Source: Cladophialophora immunda
Lineage: Eukaryota > Ascomycota > Eurotiomycetes > Chaetothyriales > Herpotrichiellaceae
Assembly (NCBI RefSeq): GCF_000835495.1
Contig: NW_015622544.1
Coordinates: 1,445,704 to 1,509,703 of the forward strand
Reading direction: 5' to 3'
Length of the DNA stretch: 64,000 bases
Position numbers and translations under genes: made by a program. This document shows, in pieces, positions 23,236 to 33,905 of the stretch (position 1 is its first letter; every line of letters begins with the position of its first letter). The notes beneath the pieces are model-generated. The model was not told where the DNA came from. It made no database searches and saw nothing but the letters and a program-made list of their open reading frames with translations.

Positions 23236-24340
23236 ACAAGGCCAGGTCTATCGTGAGGAACAACGTCGTCGCCGCTCGCAATTCGACCGAGGCACCCCTG
23301 GTGCTGAGAACGAGTTGGGCGTTACACCTCGCTATCGCCTACAAGATCCTGCGCTTGAACACATGGGCAATATTCATCTTCCACGTTATTAACACAAAAC
23401 ATGATGGTGGCGCTGGACGTCTTTCGATGTTTCAGGTCACACCATGTTGGCATCATGGACTGTTGGTGGTGATCAATACCTGTGGTCTGGAGGGCCGCTT
23501 CTTGCCTGTCGGCTTGGATGAACTTCCTGCTTGACTTACGGAATGGATTGAGACACTTGGTCTTTTGAGATCAAGTTGGTCTCAACCTGGACATGCAAGG
23601 AAAAAGCGCGCTGGACAACTTCCCCTGTCATCGAGTCATCATTATCTTTGCCCCTTGTCCCCCCCTGTGTTATTACACAGGCGATCCCCTAATACTTGCA
23701 AGTTTTCCTTTTCTCTTTGCCTTTTCTTCAGAAAAAAAAATGTGAGCAGGGTCTTCTATGAAATCATGTGCGGCGGTGAGATGGGATGGAGCTTGGACTT
23801 TTCTGAAGACAAATCATGTACCATCAACACAGCGTGTACTGATCACTCATAGTGATCCATTAGCTTACTCAATCAAAATGGATTCAATCCACTCTTCCGG
23901 TTCAAGTCCTTGCTTGTCGTTGATGTTGTAAATCGCCCCGGCGACACAGTTGGTTTAGGGCGCGGGCGCGTGCCGCAGTCAATTTTTCCTGAAACTGACG
24001 CCGACGACGGCCTGTTTTTCTGAGCGCCCACAAGCCCTTCACAACACGCCGTGAATTCGCCATCGAGCCATCGATGCCGGCCCTGCCTTGATCCTGATAC
24101 GTTCCGCAGTACAATCGCGAAGCCGCGGTCCTCAACGACGGCCGACCCCGGCCCAGCCGTCATCATATCGCATGCGGCTTCTTGCTCATGAGAGACGTCC
24201 AATTTCCATCGATCCAGCAGACGCCCAGTTTCTATCGTTCAGCAGACGCCCAGTTTCCATCCATCCAGCAAACGTCATTTCGCAAGAGGACACCGTCTTT
24301 GTCGATGGAGAGGGATGTCCCTGGCCCGAGCCTCGCAAAA
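23236..24340. other. Intergenic region MEI2-like - Zn2Cys6 regulator
   Basis: A 1.1-kb stretch with no supported gene on either strand. It holds the 3' UTR of the Mei2-like gene and the promoter/leader of the following regulator, including a 25-bp repeat array listed separately. Confidence 0.55.
24193..24292 (+). repeat. Degenerate 25-bp tandem repeat (about 4 copies) in regulator leader
   Basis: Copies begin near 24193, 24218, 24243 and 24268. The best conserved part reads CAGACGCCCAGTTTCYATC with a CAG-containing spacer; the outer copies are more diverged. The array sits just upstream of the likely ATG of the Zn2Cys6 regulator, inside a frame that stays open into it. Confidence 0.7.
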
Positions 24341-26524
24341 ATGTCTGACTTCACCGGCTTGACGGGGAGATTCCGCTCCGTGACAAAGAACAACGTGCAG
24401 GACTCTACAAGAGCCAAAGTCATCAGGAAGCCCCGAGAGTCGTACGTGTGCACTCCATGCAAACAGGCCAAATTGAAATGTGATCGCAATCAGCCCTGCG
24501 GAAGCTGTGTTAAACGAGGCGACAATGTCCTCTGCAACTACCCGCGGCTCTCCAGTAGCACGCGTGGCGGAAACACGGATAGCAATCGTCACTCAGTCGC
24601 CGAAGACAGACTGTTACATTTGGAGTCGCTGGTCAGCCAACTGATGGAGAATCAAGCATCAGCGCGTGCTAGTAGGCACACCGCACCTGTAAAACCGGTG
24701 TTGCCACCGCCCGTTGCGCCCTTCGGTGATGCATCTGGTGGGCATCATGAGGAGCCCAACTCTGCAACATATGTCGGCTCGACGCATTGGTCAGCCATAC
24801 TGGAGGATATACAGGAGCTGAAGGCTGCCCTGGCAGGCACAGCTCCTGGTCGACAAGGGGATAATGATAACATTCTGTCCGCAACCTGTGGCACTCCAAG
24901 CGGCTGCCAGGAGCTGATATTTGGATTCTCTGGCAACTATTCTTCAGCACAGATCCTATCTCAATATCTTCCTCCCAGGCATGAGGTGGATCGGCTTCTT
25001 GCCATCTACTTGCAGGGTGAAACTTTCATTGTCCCATTCATTCATGCCTATCATTTCCAGCGCCAGTATCGAGAATTCTGGGGCGAGATGACGAGTGTCA
25101 ATCCACTTTGGCTTTCCATGTTGTTCTCAGTCTGCAGCATAGCTACTGCAATTAAAGGCGCGCATGGGGGTTCTTTGTCGGATGAACCGATGACCACTGC
25201 CAGCTCCAATTTTCACACAGCCGCCGGGCAATGTCTAGTACTTGGAGAATACTACCGACTGCAACCGCTGGCGGTTGAGGCACTTGGGCTATATGCCCAA
25301 TTCAAAAATCTCAGAAGTCTCGACCCCTCCCGCGAAGCCGGAGCAATTCTTGGAATGGTTGTGCGAATGGCCTATGAGATGGGCTATCACCGGGATCCTG
25401 ACTCTTTTGGCTCTTTCACCGTGTTTGAGGGGGAAATGCGCCGGCGGTTTTGGTCCACGTGTAAGCAGATGGACCTCATGATCTCATTTCAACTCGGCCT
25501 ACCAAGCACCATCTGCTTAGAGAATTGTGACACCAAGTCACCGAGAAATCTCATGGACTCGGACTTCGACGAAGACTCCAGCGCACTCCCCCCTTCCCGC
25601 CCCGAGAACGAAATGACAAGGCTCCTGTGGTTTATAGTCAAGGACAGACAAATGGCCGGATTCGGAAAGGTATATCAGGATGTTCTTTCGTTTAAGGAGA
25701 AGACAGAATCGGAGGTCCTTCAACTCGATCAAGAAATCCAATGGATGTACGAGACCACGCCTGAAATTCTAAGGACGCGGCCTCTATCAGAGTCGATTGC
25801 GGACTCCCCATTTGTCATCATGACAAGACTCTACATAAATTTCATTTATCTGAAGAGTCTCTTGGTCCTCCATCGGCGATATATGGCCCGCGGCAACTTG
25901 TCAAGCACACGATCATGTGTGAATGCTGGTACACGTCTCGTCGGCCAGTTCATCGCCATGTACAAAGAGATGGCTCCTGGCGGCCTCTTGCACGCTGAGC
26001 GATGGATGTTGACCAACTTTACTATGAACGATTTTCTGCTTGGTGTTATGGTGCTCTGTCTGATTGTCCACATTCGGCGCCAAAGTCTCCCAAAAGGTAT
26101 ACCAACGTCCATCGACGCTGCCTCAGAGGCGAAGGCCGTTGCCCTCCTCGAGCAGGCCGTTGTCATATGTATCGAGAAGTCCAGCCAGAGCAAGGATGCT
26201 GTACGGGTTTCAATTGCCATCCGTCTTGTGCTGGATGGCTCGAAATCTCCAAACATGGCGGACACAAACAAGGCTTTCTCACAGCACATAAACCAGTCAA
26301 ACAATGCTCACATTTCACAGGATCTTGACCTAGCGCCGTCCTTGTTACAATCTCAGGAAAACCAGTACTATCCTTCAGGCGACCGAGAACTGTCTTTCGG
26401 ACTTCTTGATCCCTTCAATTTTATGGGCAATGATTTCGAGAGTATGGATTGGATGACATTTGAGTCGAATATCTTGGGTCGAGACGGCCCACCAGCATAT
26501 CCGGGCGAGTTCGGAACCGGGTGA
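24341..26524 (+). CDS. Zn2Cys6 fungal-specific transcription factor
   Basis: An intronless frame of 727 residues starts at the ATG at 24341 (context AAAAATGTC). In-frame ATGs at 24188 and 24305 would add up to 51 residues of poorly conserved, repeat-encoded sequence, so the internal start is preferred but not proven. Residues about 38-64 form the binuclear zinc cluster, CTPCKQAKLKCDRNQPCGSC followed by a final Cys eight residues later (C-X2-C-X6-C-X5-C-X2-C-X8-C). The middle region from about residue 200 resembles the fungal_trans domain, with the typical AGAILGMVVRMAYEMGYHRD block and an RRRFWSTCKQMD motif. It should act as a nuclear DNA-binding regulator. The target is unknown; the convergent dehydrogenase 91 bp downstream is one candidate by position only. 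Confidence 0.87.
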   Translation: MSDFTGLTGRFRSVTKNNVQDSTRAKVIRKPRESYVCTPCKQAKLKCDRNQPCGSCVKRGDNVLCNYPRLSSSTRGGNTDSNRHSVAEDRLLHLESLVSQLMENQASARASRHTAPVKPVLPPPVAPFGDASGGHHEEPNSATYVGSTHWSAILEDIQELKAALAGTAPGRQGDNDNILSATCGTPSGCQELIFGFSGNYSSAQILSQYLPPRHEVDRLLAIYLQGETFIVPFIHAYHFQRQYREFWGEMTSVNPLWLSMLFSVCSIATAIKGAHGGSLSDEPMTTASSNFHTAAGQCLVLGEYYRLQPLAVEALGLYAQFKNLRSLDPSREAGAILGMVVRMAYEMGYHRDPDSFGSFTVFEGEMRRRFWSTCKQMDLMISFQLGLPSTICLENCDTKSPRNLMDSDFDEDSSALPPSRPENEMTRLLWFIVKDRQMAGFGKVYQDVLSFKEKTESEVLQLDQEIQWMYETTPEILRTRPLSESIADSPFVIMTRLYINFIYLKSLLVLHRRYMARGNLSSTRSCVNAGTRLVGQFIAMYKEMAPGGLLHAERWMLTNFTMNDFLLGVMVLCLIVHIRRQSLPKGIPTSIDAASEAKAVALLEQAVVICIEKSSQSKDAVRVSIAIRLVLDGSKSPNMADTNKAFSQHINQSNNAHISQDLDLAPSLLQSQENQYYPSGDRELSFGLLDPFNFMGNDFESMDWMTFESNILGRDGPPAYPGEFGTG

Positions 26525-26615
26525 GAAATGCAACCAGCCGTCTCGCTCGGAGCTGGATGCATAGTTAGACTCTTTGCAAGGCGCAAAGTTGACTCGCTCC
26601 CCCCCCTTTCGAGCA

Positions 26616-27556
26616 TCACCAGGGCTGGATCCCATCTCTCCTCACCACAGATCCGACGTCTTCGTCTCTCTTTCCCTCGACCACATCTTTGACCACGCCT
26701 GCTCCGATGCTCGGATCCAAGGCACCCAGCAGCTTCAATCGCTCTGGGTTGCCCAGCCCAAGCCCCGTTGCCAACATACCCGGGCTCACACACCATACCT
26801 TGACATTGTCCTCCTTCAACACCCTGACCCACTCGCGCATCATCATGTTCAGCCCAGTCTTGCTCGACCTGTACGCGGGAATTCCTACCCCCGCGAAGCC
26901 ACCGCCGGCTTTCGGCCAGCCTTTGTTCGCAGGCGAGTGATTGACAATCACGGCCGGATTTGTGCTCTCCCCGAGTGTGGACGTACCGCTTGTGATGAAC
27001 AGCAATCGAGGGTCGGAAGACTTCAGCAAGAGCGGGATAAGGGTGTACGTGAGGACGTACGTGCCTGTCACGTTGACGTCCCAAGATTTGTTCCACACCT
27101 GGCGCATGGTGAGTTCGCCGGAGGATAGTTTTAGGTCGAATTGACTACCTATCGAGGCGTAAAGAAGAAGCAACACGGTCAGCACGTTGTCTGTTCGACG
27201 AGGATTCGAGGGGTTTGTGCGCGAACAAATCGTGTCGACTCGATTACAATGGGGCCAGAATCCTTACCGGCATTGTTGACCAGCACATCCAACCTTCCGT
27301 AGTCCTTCTCCAGACTCTCGAACAGGTTCTTGATAGACTGATCGTCCTCGACGTCTATCTGCACTGGGACCACCTCGCTTTGACTCTGGGGAACTTCCCC
27401 TTTGACCTGCTTCGCTGCAATGGTGGCTTTCTCCAAACTCCGCCCGCCTAGGAGGATGGTGTATGTCTTGTTGGCGGACTGGAGGAGAGATCTGACGGTT
27501 TCAAGACCCAAGCCCGTGTTTGCGCCTGTGATCAGGACGGTGGTGCTGTGCGCCAT
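26616..27556 (-). CDS. Short-chain dehydrogenase/reductase (SDR)
   Basis: Two exons (27268-27556, 26616-27148) joined across a 119-bp intron (GTAAGG..ATAG) encode 273 residues. Classical SDR features are all present: the nucleotide-binding TGANTGLG at residues 10-17, NNAG ending at residue 97, Ser in ITSGTS near residue 150, and the catalytic YRSSK at residues 189-193. The C-terminal CVSPGMLATGLG block after the active site is also typical. It should be a cytosolic NAD(P)H-dependent carbonyl/alcohol oxidoreductase. The substrate cannot be read from sequence. The gene is convergent with the Zn2Cys6 regulator, with 91 bp between stop codons. Confidence 0.9.
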
Positions 27557-28492
27557 TGCCGTCGTATTGACTGAGGTTGTCGCTAGAGAGTTCCGTCCTC
27601 GGACTGCTGCCGAGAGACTCTATGGCCGATGCCTTTTTTTTGTGGCTCACTGGGCTGATATTGTTTCCTCAACTGTGTGCACTGTCTCGCGTCCTCGATG
27701 CAGTCTGTTGCTCTCGCCAAAGCCTTGACTGTGCTGACTTCCTGTGGTTTCTCTGCTCTGGTCAATACGAGGAAGCCTTCGAGGCGAGGCCTGCATCTTA
27801 TACCCGTTACACATACTGTGACATACACACACAGATACATAGACACACCCACCCTGGAAAAATTGGAGGGCTCTTCTGTCCATCCATGGCATGGCATGGC
27901 ATGCCATGTGGATGCATCTCGGACATAAGCCCCCCGGTCATTAATACTGTCGGCCATAGACCAAAACGGGAAACTCGGCTGAGCCGAATTTCCCTCTTTC
28001 GCGCCTAGGGTAGCAATGTACGTACAAGTATGCACCTACCGTAAGGCACGCCACATGCACGCTCGCGGGGGTGAGCGTACTGGTGCGTATAATTACTCCG
28101 CGCTTGAAACTTTGTTGGTTCGGCTTGTCGTGTTTTGGCACATCTCTGTGCTGGTGATCGGGGTGGGGGCTGAGGGAGGGAGGGATGGGGTATGATTATC
28201 ATCGTCATGCACGCGTGGCTCGGGGCCTTGATCATGCCGACTCGGAAAATTGAAGTCATTCTCTAATTCATAGTTGGGACCGGGGTTGGACAAGGGTTTG
28301 AGGACTGGGGTTGGGAATGCTTGAAAAGGGAGCCATTGCATCAAGGTCTAATTGCCTTTCCATACACTACTACATACACACACATATAGATTCGGATGAA
28401 TTGGGAGGGTACTGTCTATGTGTACCAGTTGCATGCTCGGCCAAGACAACAGCAACGTTGGCAAACCGACATTCGTGTGTCCCAGCCAGACC
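27557..28492. other. Intergenic region with CA-rich and GGCAT repeats
   Basis: This 936-bp interval between two minus-strand genes contains no supported gene. It has a CA-rich stretch near 27,809-27,850 and a short run of GGCAT/ATGCC units forming a palindromic patch at about 27,884-27,907. It should serve as the SDR promoter and the 3' UTR of the protease gene. Confidence 0.5.
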
Positions 28493-29847
28493 TTAGGACG
28501 GTTTCAAAGGCAGGACGCAGTCGCTGCAGCTGTTGTCGTAGCTCGCCTGCGCCAGGCCCACCGTCAACGTGTCGTAGTTGAACAGCACGTACGTGGAGCG
28601 CAGGAACGTGTCGCCCAGCGTGTAGAAGCCCTCGCCGTCCGGGTTCGGGCCCAGGCCGAACCAACACACCCCGTCGGGCAAGCCCGAGTCCGGGAGGATC
28701 AGCTCGGGCCAGGGTACGGGGATCACGACGTCGCCCCCGGGCCCGGAGAACTCGAAGCCAATGCCTCCCGGGTCAGAGGCGTAGTCGCACGAGACGACGT
28801 AATCGCCGCTCTCCTCGTCGTACAGTTCCGCACCCAGCGCGCCCGCGATCACGGCGAACTGCGACTTGGGCAGGTAGGTGAACGTGGTGCCCGTGTCGAG
28901 AAGCACAGTGTATGCTTGGTTGTTGGGCACGTCATAGGTCTCGCCGCCGACGACGAAGGCCATCACCGGCCCTCCAATGTCCAGCTCAATCGCTCCTTCC
29001 GGCGAGGGCTCCACGAGGGCGAACGGGACCAGGTCGCCCGTCCACTTGCTCTTGTCGTATCCGCCAAAGATGATCGTGCCGGGAGTTGTGTCGGTGGAAG
29101 CTGGGACGTGTGTTAGGAGGGTGTGCGGGTCGTGAAACGAACAAAGACGCTCGACCTACTGAGATCATTGAGGAAGATGCTATAGCCACGCACGGCGATG
29201 ATGCCTTGCTTGTAGAGGCTGTCGATGTAGCCCGGATACTTGATACCGCTTTGGAAGACGCTCGCTTCGTTGGCGGAAAAGGAGATGCCCATGATACCGC
29301 CAGGGGGGTCGCCGGCATGCGCCTCTGTGGCAACACCGAGGATAACGTTGGCAGAGACGCCGCCCGTTTTGAGGGTGTCGCCCACGTAGTAGCCAAGCAC
29401 CGCAGAGTTCTCGGAGACGTAGCTGATGTTGAAGATGCCGATGTCGTCGCGGCTCTCAGCTGTCGAGGACTTTGTGGGATCATCTGCACCAAGTTAAACG
29501 CCGACTATCATGGCCAAAAAAGGGAGGAGGAGGAATGTACAATATGTCGAAGTACACTTCGGGCAAGACGATTTCGCATCCGGACTGTACGCCCAGATGT
29601 CACTGCTCCCCGTGTCCAAGACCAGGCTCAGGGCCTGGGGAGGAGTCCCGACGTTGACATCAATGGTATAGTGCGCCAGGTTCTTGTGCGAGAGCGAAGA
29701 GCTGAAGGCTCGTCGACTGTGCCCTGCGCTACTGACGGATCGTTTCCTCGTCAAAGGCAGCGCAACATAAGATGGAGCATCTCGCCCTTGTAGGGACGGT
29801 AAGGCTGAGGCCACACTTAGCAGCCAGAAGAAGACCAAAAGATACAT
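28493..29847 (-). CDS. Secreted pepsin-like aspartic protease
   Basis: Three exons (29541-29847, 29160-29483, 28493-29100) encode 412 residues. The introns (57 and 59 bp) are set by GTACAT and GTAGGT donors and restore the conserved CTSTYYDDPTKSST and FLNDLTSTDTTPGTIIFGG blocks. The ATG at 29847 begins a signal peptide (MYLLVFFWLLSVASALP); a basic propeptide with KR/RR sites follows. Catalytic Asp residues are D78 (DTGSSDIW) and D279 (DTGTT), the latter followed by FTYLP. Family A1 proteases are acid endopeptidases, so this one probably acts outside the cell or in the wall. No GPI-anchor signal is evident at the C-terminus (SDCVLPLKPS). It lies next to another secreted enzyme, a peroxidase on the same strand. 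Confidence 0.9.
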
Positions 29848-30800
29848 GTTTGCGATCACTGGGAAAAACAAAACCCCAGCAACAAGGTCCCGAGGGCCCT
29901 CGCAACTATATATTTACCGTATGCACTTCATGAGAAAATAAAACGCCTCAAGGCGGAGCAAAAGGCCGCGAAAGCTCGTTGCAGTTCAAGCGGTCGTGAG
30001 GCTGAGGGCTGAACAATCGTGCATACACGAGTCAAGCATCCTTCTCATTGGCTTTGCATGCTCGAGCCTCAGAAACGACTCTCCTCGTGGCACGTCTCTA
30101 ACAGCTGACCGCGCCCTAAGCTCCTTGGCCGACGGCTGTGCAAGTGCCATGTCCGCACAGATGGGTGGGGTAGAAATTGGTGAGGCTGCCGCTCTTCATG
30201 ACCTCGTGGTTCTTTTTAGCGAGGGAAAGGATGGTGTTTCTCCAGTCGTCCACTCCCAAGCCGTCACGGGGAGGGGCCAGATTCCGAGGGCGGGAGGAAG
30301 TAGAAAGCTACTCCCTTCACGGTGGTTGAAGTGGGAAAAGCGCCAGCCGCCCGAGGAGGAGGAAGCGGCGCGGCGCCCGTGCCAAGGGCTTGGCGGGGCT
30401 TGGCATCAAGCTTGCGCCCGAAGCTTCTGATTGCTTGCTACTGAATGCAAATGCTTAGATGGTCTGAGGCTGAGAATGAATGCCGCGAGATATCTGACAA
30501 GACTTTGTGTGAACATTCTCGAGGAGGGCCTCCAAGTGACTCTCGTAATAATATAAGCCTGCTAAATAGATTCGTTGACATCGCTCTGTGGTATATCCTT
30601 CGCGTGCAAAATGCACTCATGCAACACAAATGGGACGAACGGACAAAATGAAATGGACATGCGCCTCCCAATGCTCCTCATCCAAGTTCCCTGGGAGTTC
30701 CTTCTAGACTGTGGATCCTCCTAACCGATGCCATATAATACAATACTCATGAGTTCGGGTATTAATCATCCTGCAACTCCCTTCTCATGCCAACACAGCT
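29848..30800. other. Intergenic region upstream of protease gene
   Basis: Nearly 1 kb with no supported coding sequence. It includes the protease promoter and the 3' UTR of the peroxidase gene. A TATATATTTA element at about 29,908-29,917 lies some 60 bp upstream of the protease start and could be its TATA box. Confidence 0.45.
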
Positions 30801-32514
30801 TCATGCGTTAAAGTTGACGGCTCGCTTTGCAGCGCCACATGACGGCGCAGCACTGGCCGTGAGTGGAAGGCCACCAAGGCTCTTGAAACTGTCTGACACC
30901 GTTGCCCCATTGGAGCTCGCGGTCACGTCGTATTTGGTGAAGTTTGCACCAGCAGCAGGCACTCCGAAAGTGGCAGAATAGAATGTGTAGTACTGGCCTG
31001 CGCACACACTTGTCATGGGCGTAGGAACACTGCTGACTGTGGGCAGGTTGTTATATGTGATTGGGTTGATGAGATCGACCGAGAGGGTGACTGGGTCGTA
31101 GGTTTCGCCATTGCGGGCAGCAGCGAAGACGGTCAACTGCTGGTTACCGGAGCCGTCCGTCGCAGCGAGAGAAGAGTACGAGGTTTGTGCGAATATCGAG
31201 TCCGAGACTGGGTAGCCTTGTCCGTTGTTGTCGAAAGTCTGGGTTGAGCCGCTGGTAAGACTGACAACAACAGTGAAAGATGAAATCGAGGTCTGGGCCG
31301 GGATTGTGCCTTCGAAACCGTAGAACTAGGAGACCTGTTAGTATCACCGATGCTGGGATGCAGCGGGCTAAACATACCGTGAACGTATCATCAAAACCGT
31401 TGGCATCGCCCAGGGCAGAAGCAGCAATTGTGTATGCATCATTTGCCGCTCCAGTCCTGTCCTTGTAGACAAGCTGAACACTAGAGATGGAGGAAGACGG
31501 CAAGCCGTTGGTGTGAATGCGGAGCTCCCCAGTGAACTGGAGGTTTTGTCCATCGGCAGCTACGTTGAGCTGAAGGCTCGCGGGCTTGAGCTCATAAGGA
31601 GCAATGACATCGGACAACTGCACACCGGCTGGGACAGTGTTGACCATTTTCGCAAGAATTCCAGAGCAGGCGCCGGCGTAGGCGTTGGGATCGGCCAAGG
31701 CAGATACCGTCCGGCGGTTGTTCAAACCGAAGATGCGTCCGTCAGAGTAAGCGGCGGGGTTAGCGCCAACGACGAGAGGGTTTTTAGTTGTGCCGTCGAG
31801 ATATTCGGTGACGACGGCGTTGTCGAAGGTAGCGTTGGTGGAGTCCAGATCCTGAACACCGAGCGGCGTGCTGTACGGAGGGACAATGTCAGGGTGCTCA
31901 GCAGAATGAACACCGCCAATGCTGTGCCCACAAGCAACCATTGCGACCATCTCCTCGGGGCTGAAGCCCATGCGTCTGAATTCCCCAATCATCTGCGGCA
32001 TTGGGTCGGTAGGCTGAGGCACACCGACGGGGCCAGGACCTGTAGCATCCACACGACCAGCCCGCACGGGCACAATCGGACCACCACACGCTCTCACGGC
32101 CTGATAGAGTCCGACGTTGACCAAATCAGCCATAGGGGCTCGGCTGTTGAAGAACTGAGAATAAAAGTGCATGGTATTGTTGAACGCAATGCCAGTGTTG
32201 GTTGGGTAGATGCTCGAGTCCAATTCAAACCCGATCGAAGCATCAACACCTCCCACCCCCGTTGAAGCATCATGAGGAGCCATGTCGTGAAAGGCTGTGC
32301 GGATGAGGCCAGCAGCGATTGAGTGGCCTGGCTCCTTGACGATAGTGCAGGGTTGCAAGAGGATAGGGAATTCTCTGGCGTTGTAGCCGTTGTTCAGGAA
32401 CATGATGTCTTCGATCTCGTCATAGGCGGATGGCCATGTGAGGCCTGCTGAGATGCCTCGAATGGAGGAAGCCAGGCCTAGAGCCAAGACTCCTATGTTA
32501 TTGGTTCTCCGCAT
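30801..32514 (-). CDS. Secreted class II-like haem peroxidase with C-terminal extension
   Basis: Two exons (31378-32514, 30801-31325) separated by a 52-bp intron encode 553 residues. The ATG at 32514 opens a signal peptide (MRRTNNIGVLALGLASS). The peroxidase domain occupies about residues 30-330, with the distal-site IRTAFHDMA (R72, H76), a GGVDASIGFEL calcium/haem-side motif, and the proximal MVACGHSIGG (H197). These are hallmarks of the plant/fungal peroxidase superfamily as found in ascomycete ligninase-like proteins. About 200 residues follow the catalytic domain; they are Ser/Thr-rich and look beta-structured. Family knowledge: such enzymes use hydrogen peroxide to oxidise phenolics or other electron donors. 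I do not see a clear manganese site or surface Trp, so substrate class is open. In-frame upstream codons lack a secretion signal. Confidence 0.87.
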
Positions 32515-33905
32515 GTTGACAGGAATGCTGTTTTGCTGTTTCTTCCGTGCAGGGGGGCAGTCAGAAGGCTGGAAGCGGAGTGTTTGGATGGAGGCGAGAA
32601 GAAGACCAAAATGGCGAAGATGGGCCATGGCAATATATCTACACACGGAACAAATCCAGGAGTCACCTTGTGTCTGATTCGGCGAACATAAGCAAGAAGG
32701 CTGAGGGATTGAGAATAGACCTGAAACGGCCTTTAGCGGGAGAAAGGCGTTTGGTGGAGGCTGGTGTTCGTATAATTTAATTTGGGAAGTCATATTGTCA
32801 GAAGAGTACCTTGGCACAGGCCTGATGCTATGGCTCAAGTCAGTCCACACTGCTCCGACTCACATGTGCAAGCAAATTCTCCGCATTGGGCAATGTCTCA
32901 TGCGGGATGTGTGGGCAACTACTCCGACCACCCACCGGGGTTGGATTTGCAATTGCCTTTGCGAGACATGCTCCACCCGTCCGGCTTCTGCGTATGAAAG
33001 AGAGGCCCAGGAATGTACATAGTGGACCTGAGCCCGGCTGAGGCGACGGTGCGGAGGCCCCGACCTTGCTCACGGACGGATTTAGCAAGCCGAGCAAATG
33101 ATTATGATCGGGGCATCGGTCCTCAACAAAAGGACGGGGCTCCCTGCTAGGCCGGCGCGTATGAGCCTCGGTCGATAGCGAGAAGGATGTAGTGCCCTCG
33201 GTAGATGGAGGCCTCTGCCTCAAAAAGAAACATCGGCAAGCGCATATCTGACAGGCGGATACAGGGATCCGAGATCTCACAGGCCTCCACTAGCAGTTCC
33301 ACAGCGTATCGAGCTTAGGTTCCTGGGGCCTGGTACCTGGAAGTAGAATCGCGAATCTGCTCGACACCCTAGCGCAATCTGCTCACTCCTCCTCAAGTCG
33401 GAGAGTCGGGCAGTGTAGGTAAGCTGACGGCTGAGACAAGTAACGGTCGCAGCGCGATCTCTCAGCTTTTTCGTGAACGGCATTCGGGCTCCCTAGAGAG
33501 ACCTTTGATGCTGCTGCTACACCGCAGAGTGGCATCTCATGGCTGGCTGTTACTCGAGGATAGGTGGTGAATGATGGTATGCTGGACGGCGGTTGAGGAA
33601 GAAGCGGTAGAAAGAAGATGATGCACAAAACGGGAAAGGCGCAGTGCCAATATGGGCCTTTCCATTTAAGTACTAGTTCCAGAATATTAACTAACCGTTT
33701 TTATACTAGGCCGCATGCCAAAATAACTACTCTAAGCCTTGCATTTTCATCCCCTCTTTCACCCCCATCCAGAATAGTCAGAGCTGCTATTATCAGGCTC
33801 TCGAATCAAATATGCGGAGTGAGATGATATGAACCAAACATGCTGCCACTTTAGAGTGCACTGTTTCCATCCCATTGGTCCTGGGCGAGTTGGGGAGCCG
33901 ACAAG
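32515..33905. promoter_or_regulatory. Divergent promoter region, peroxidase / RMP1
   Basis: A 1.39-kb gap between divergent genes. No supported gene is present. A TATAATTTAATT element near 32,770-32,781 lies upstream of the peroxidase start but at some distance, so its role is uncertain. Confidence 0.4.

Noticed and set aside
28418..29116. 232-codon plus-strand frame over the aspartic protease
   Set aside because: Antisense shadow of the protease third exon, caused by GC-rich codon third positions.
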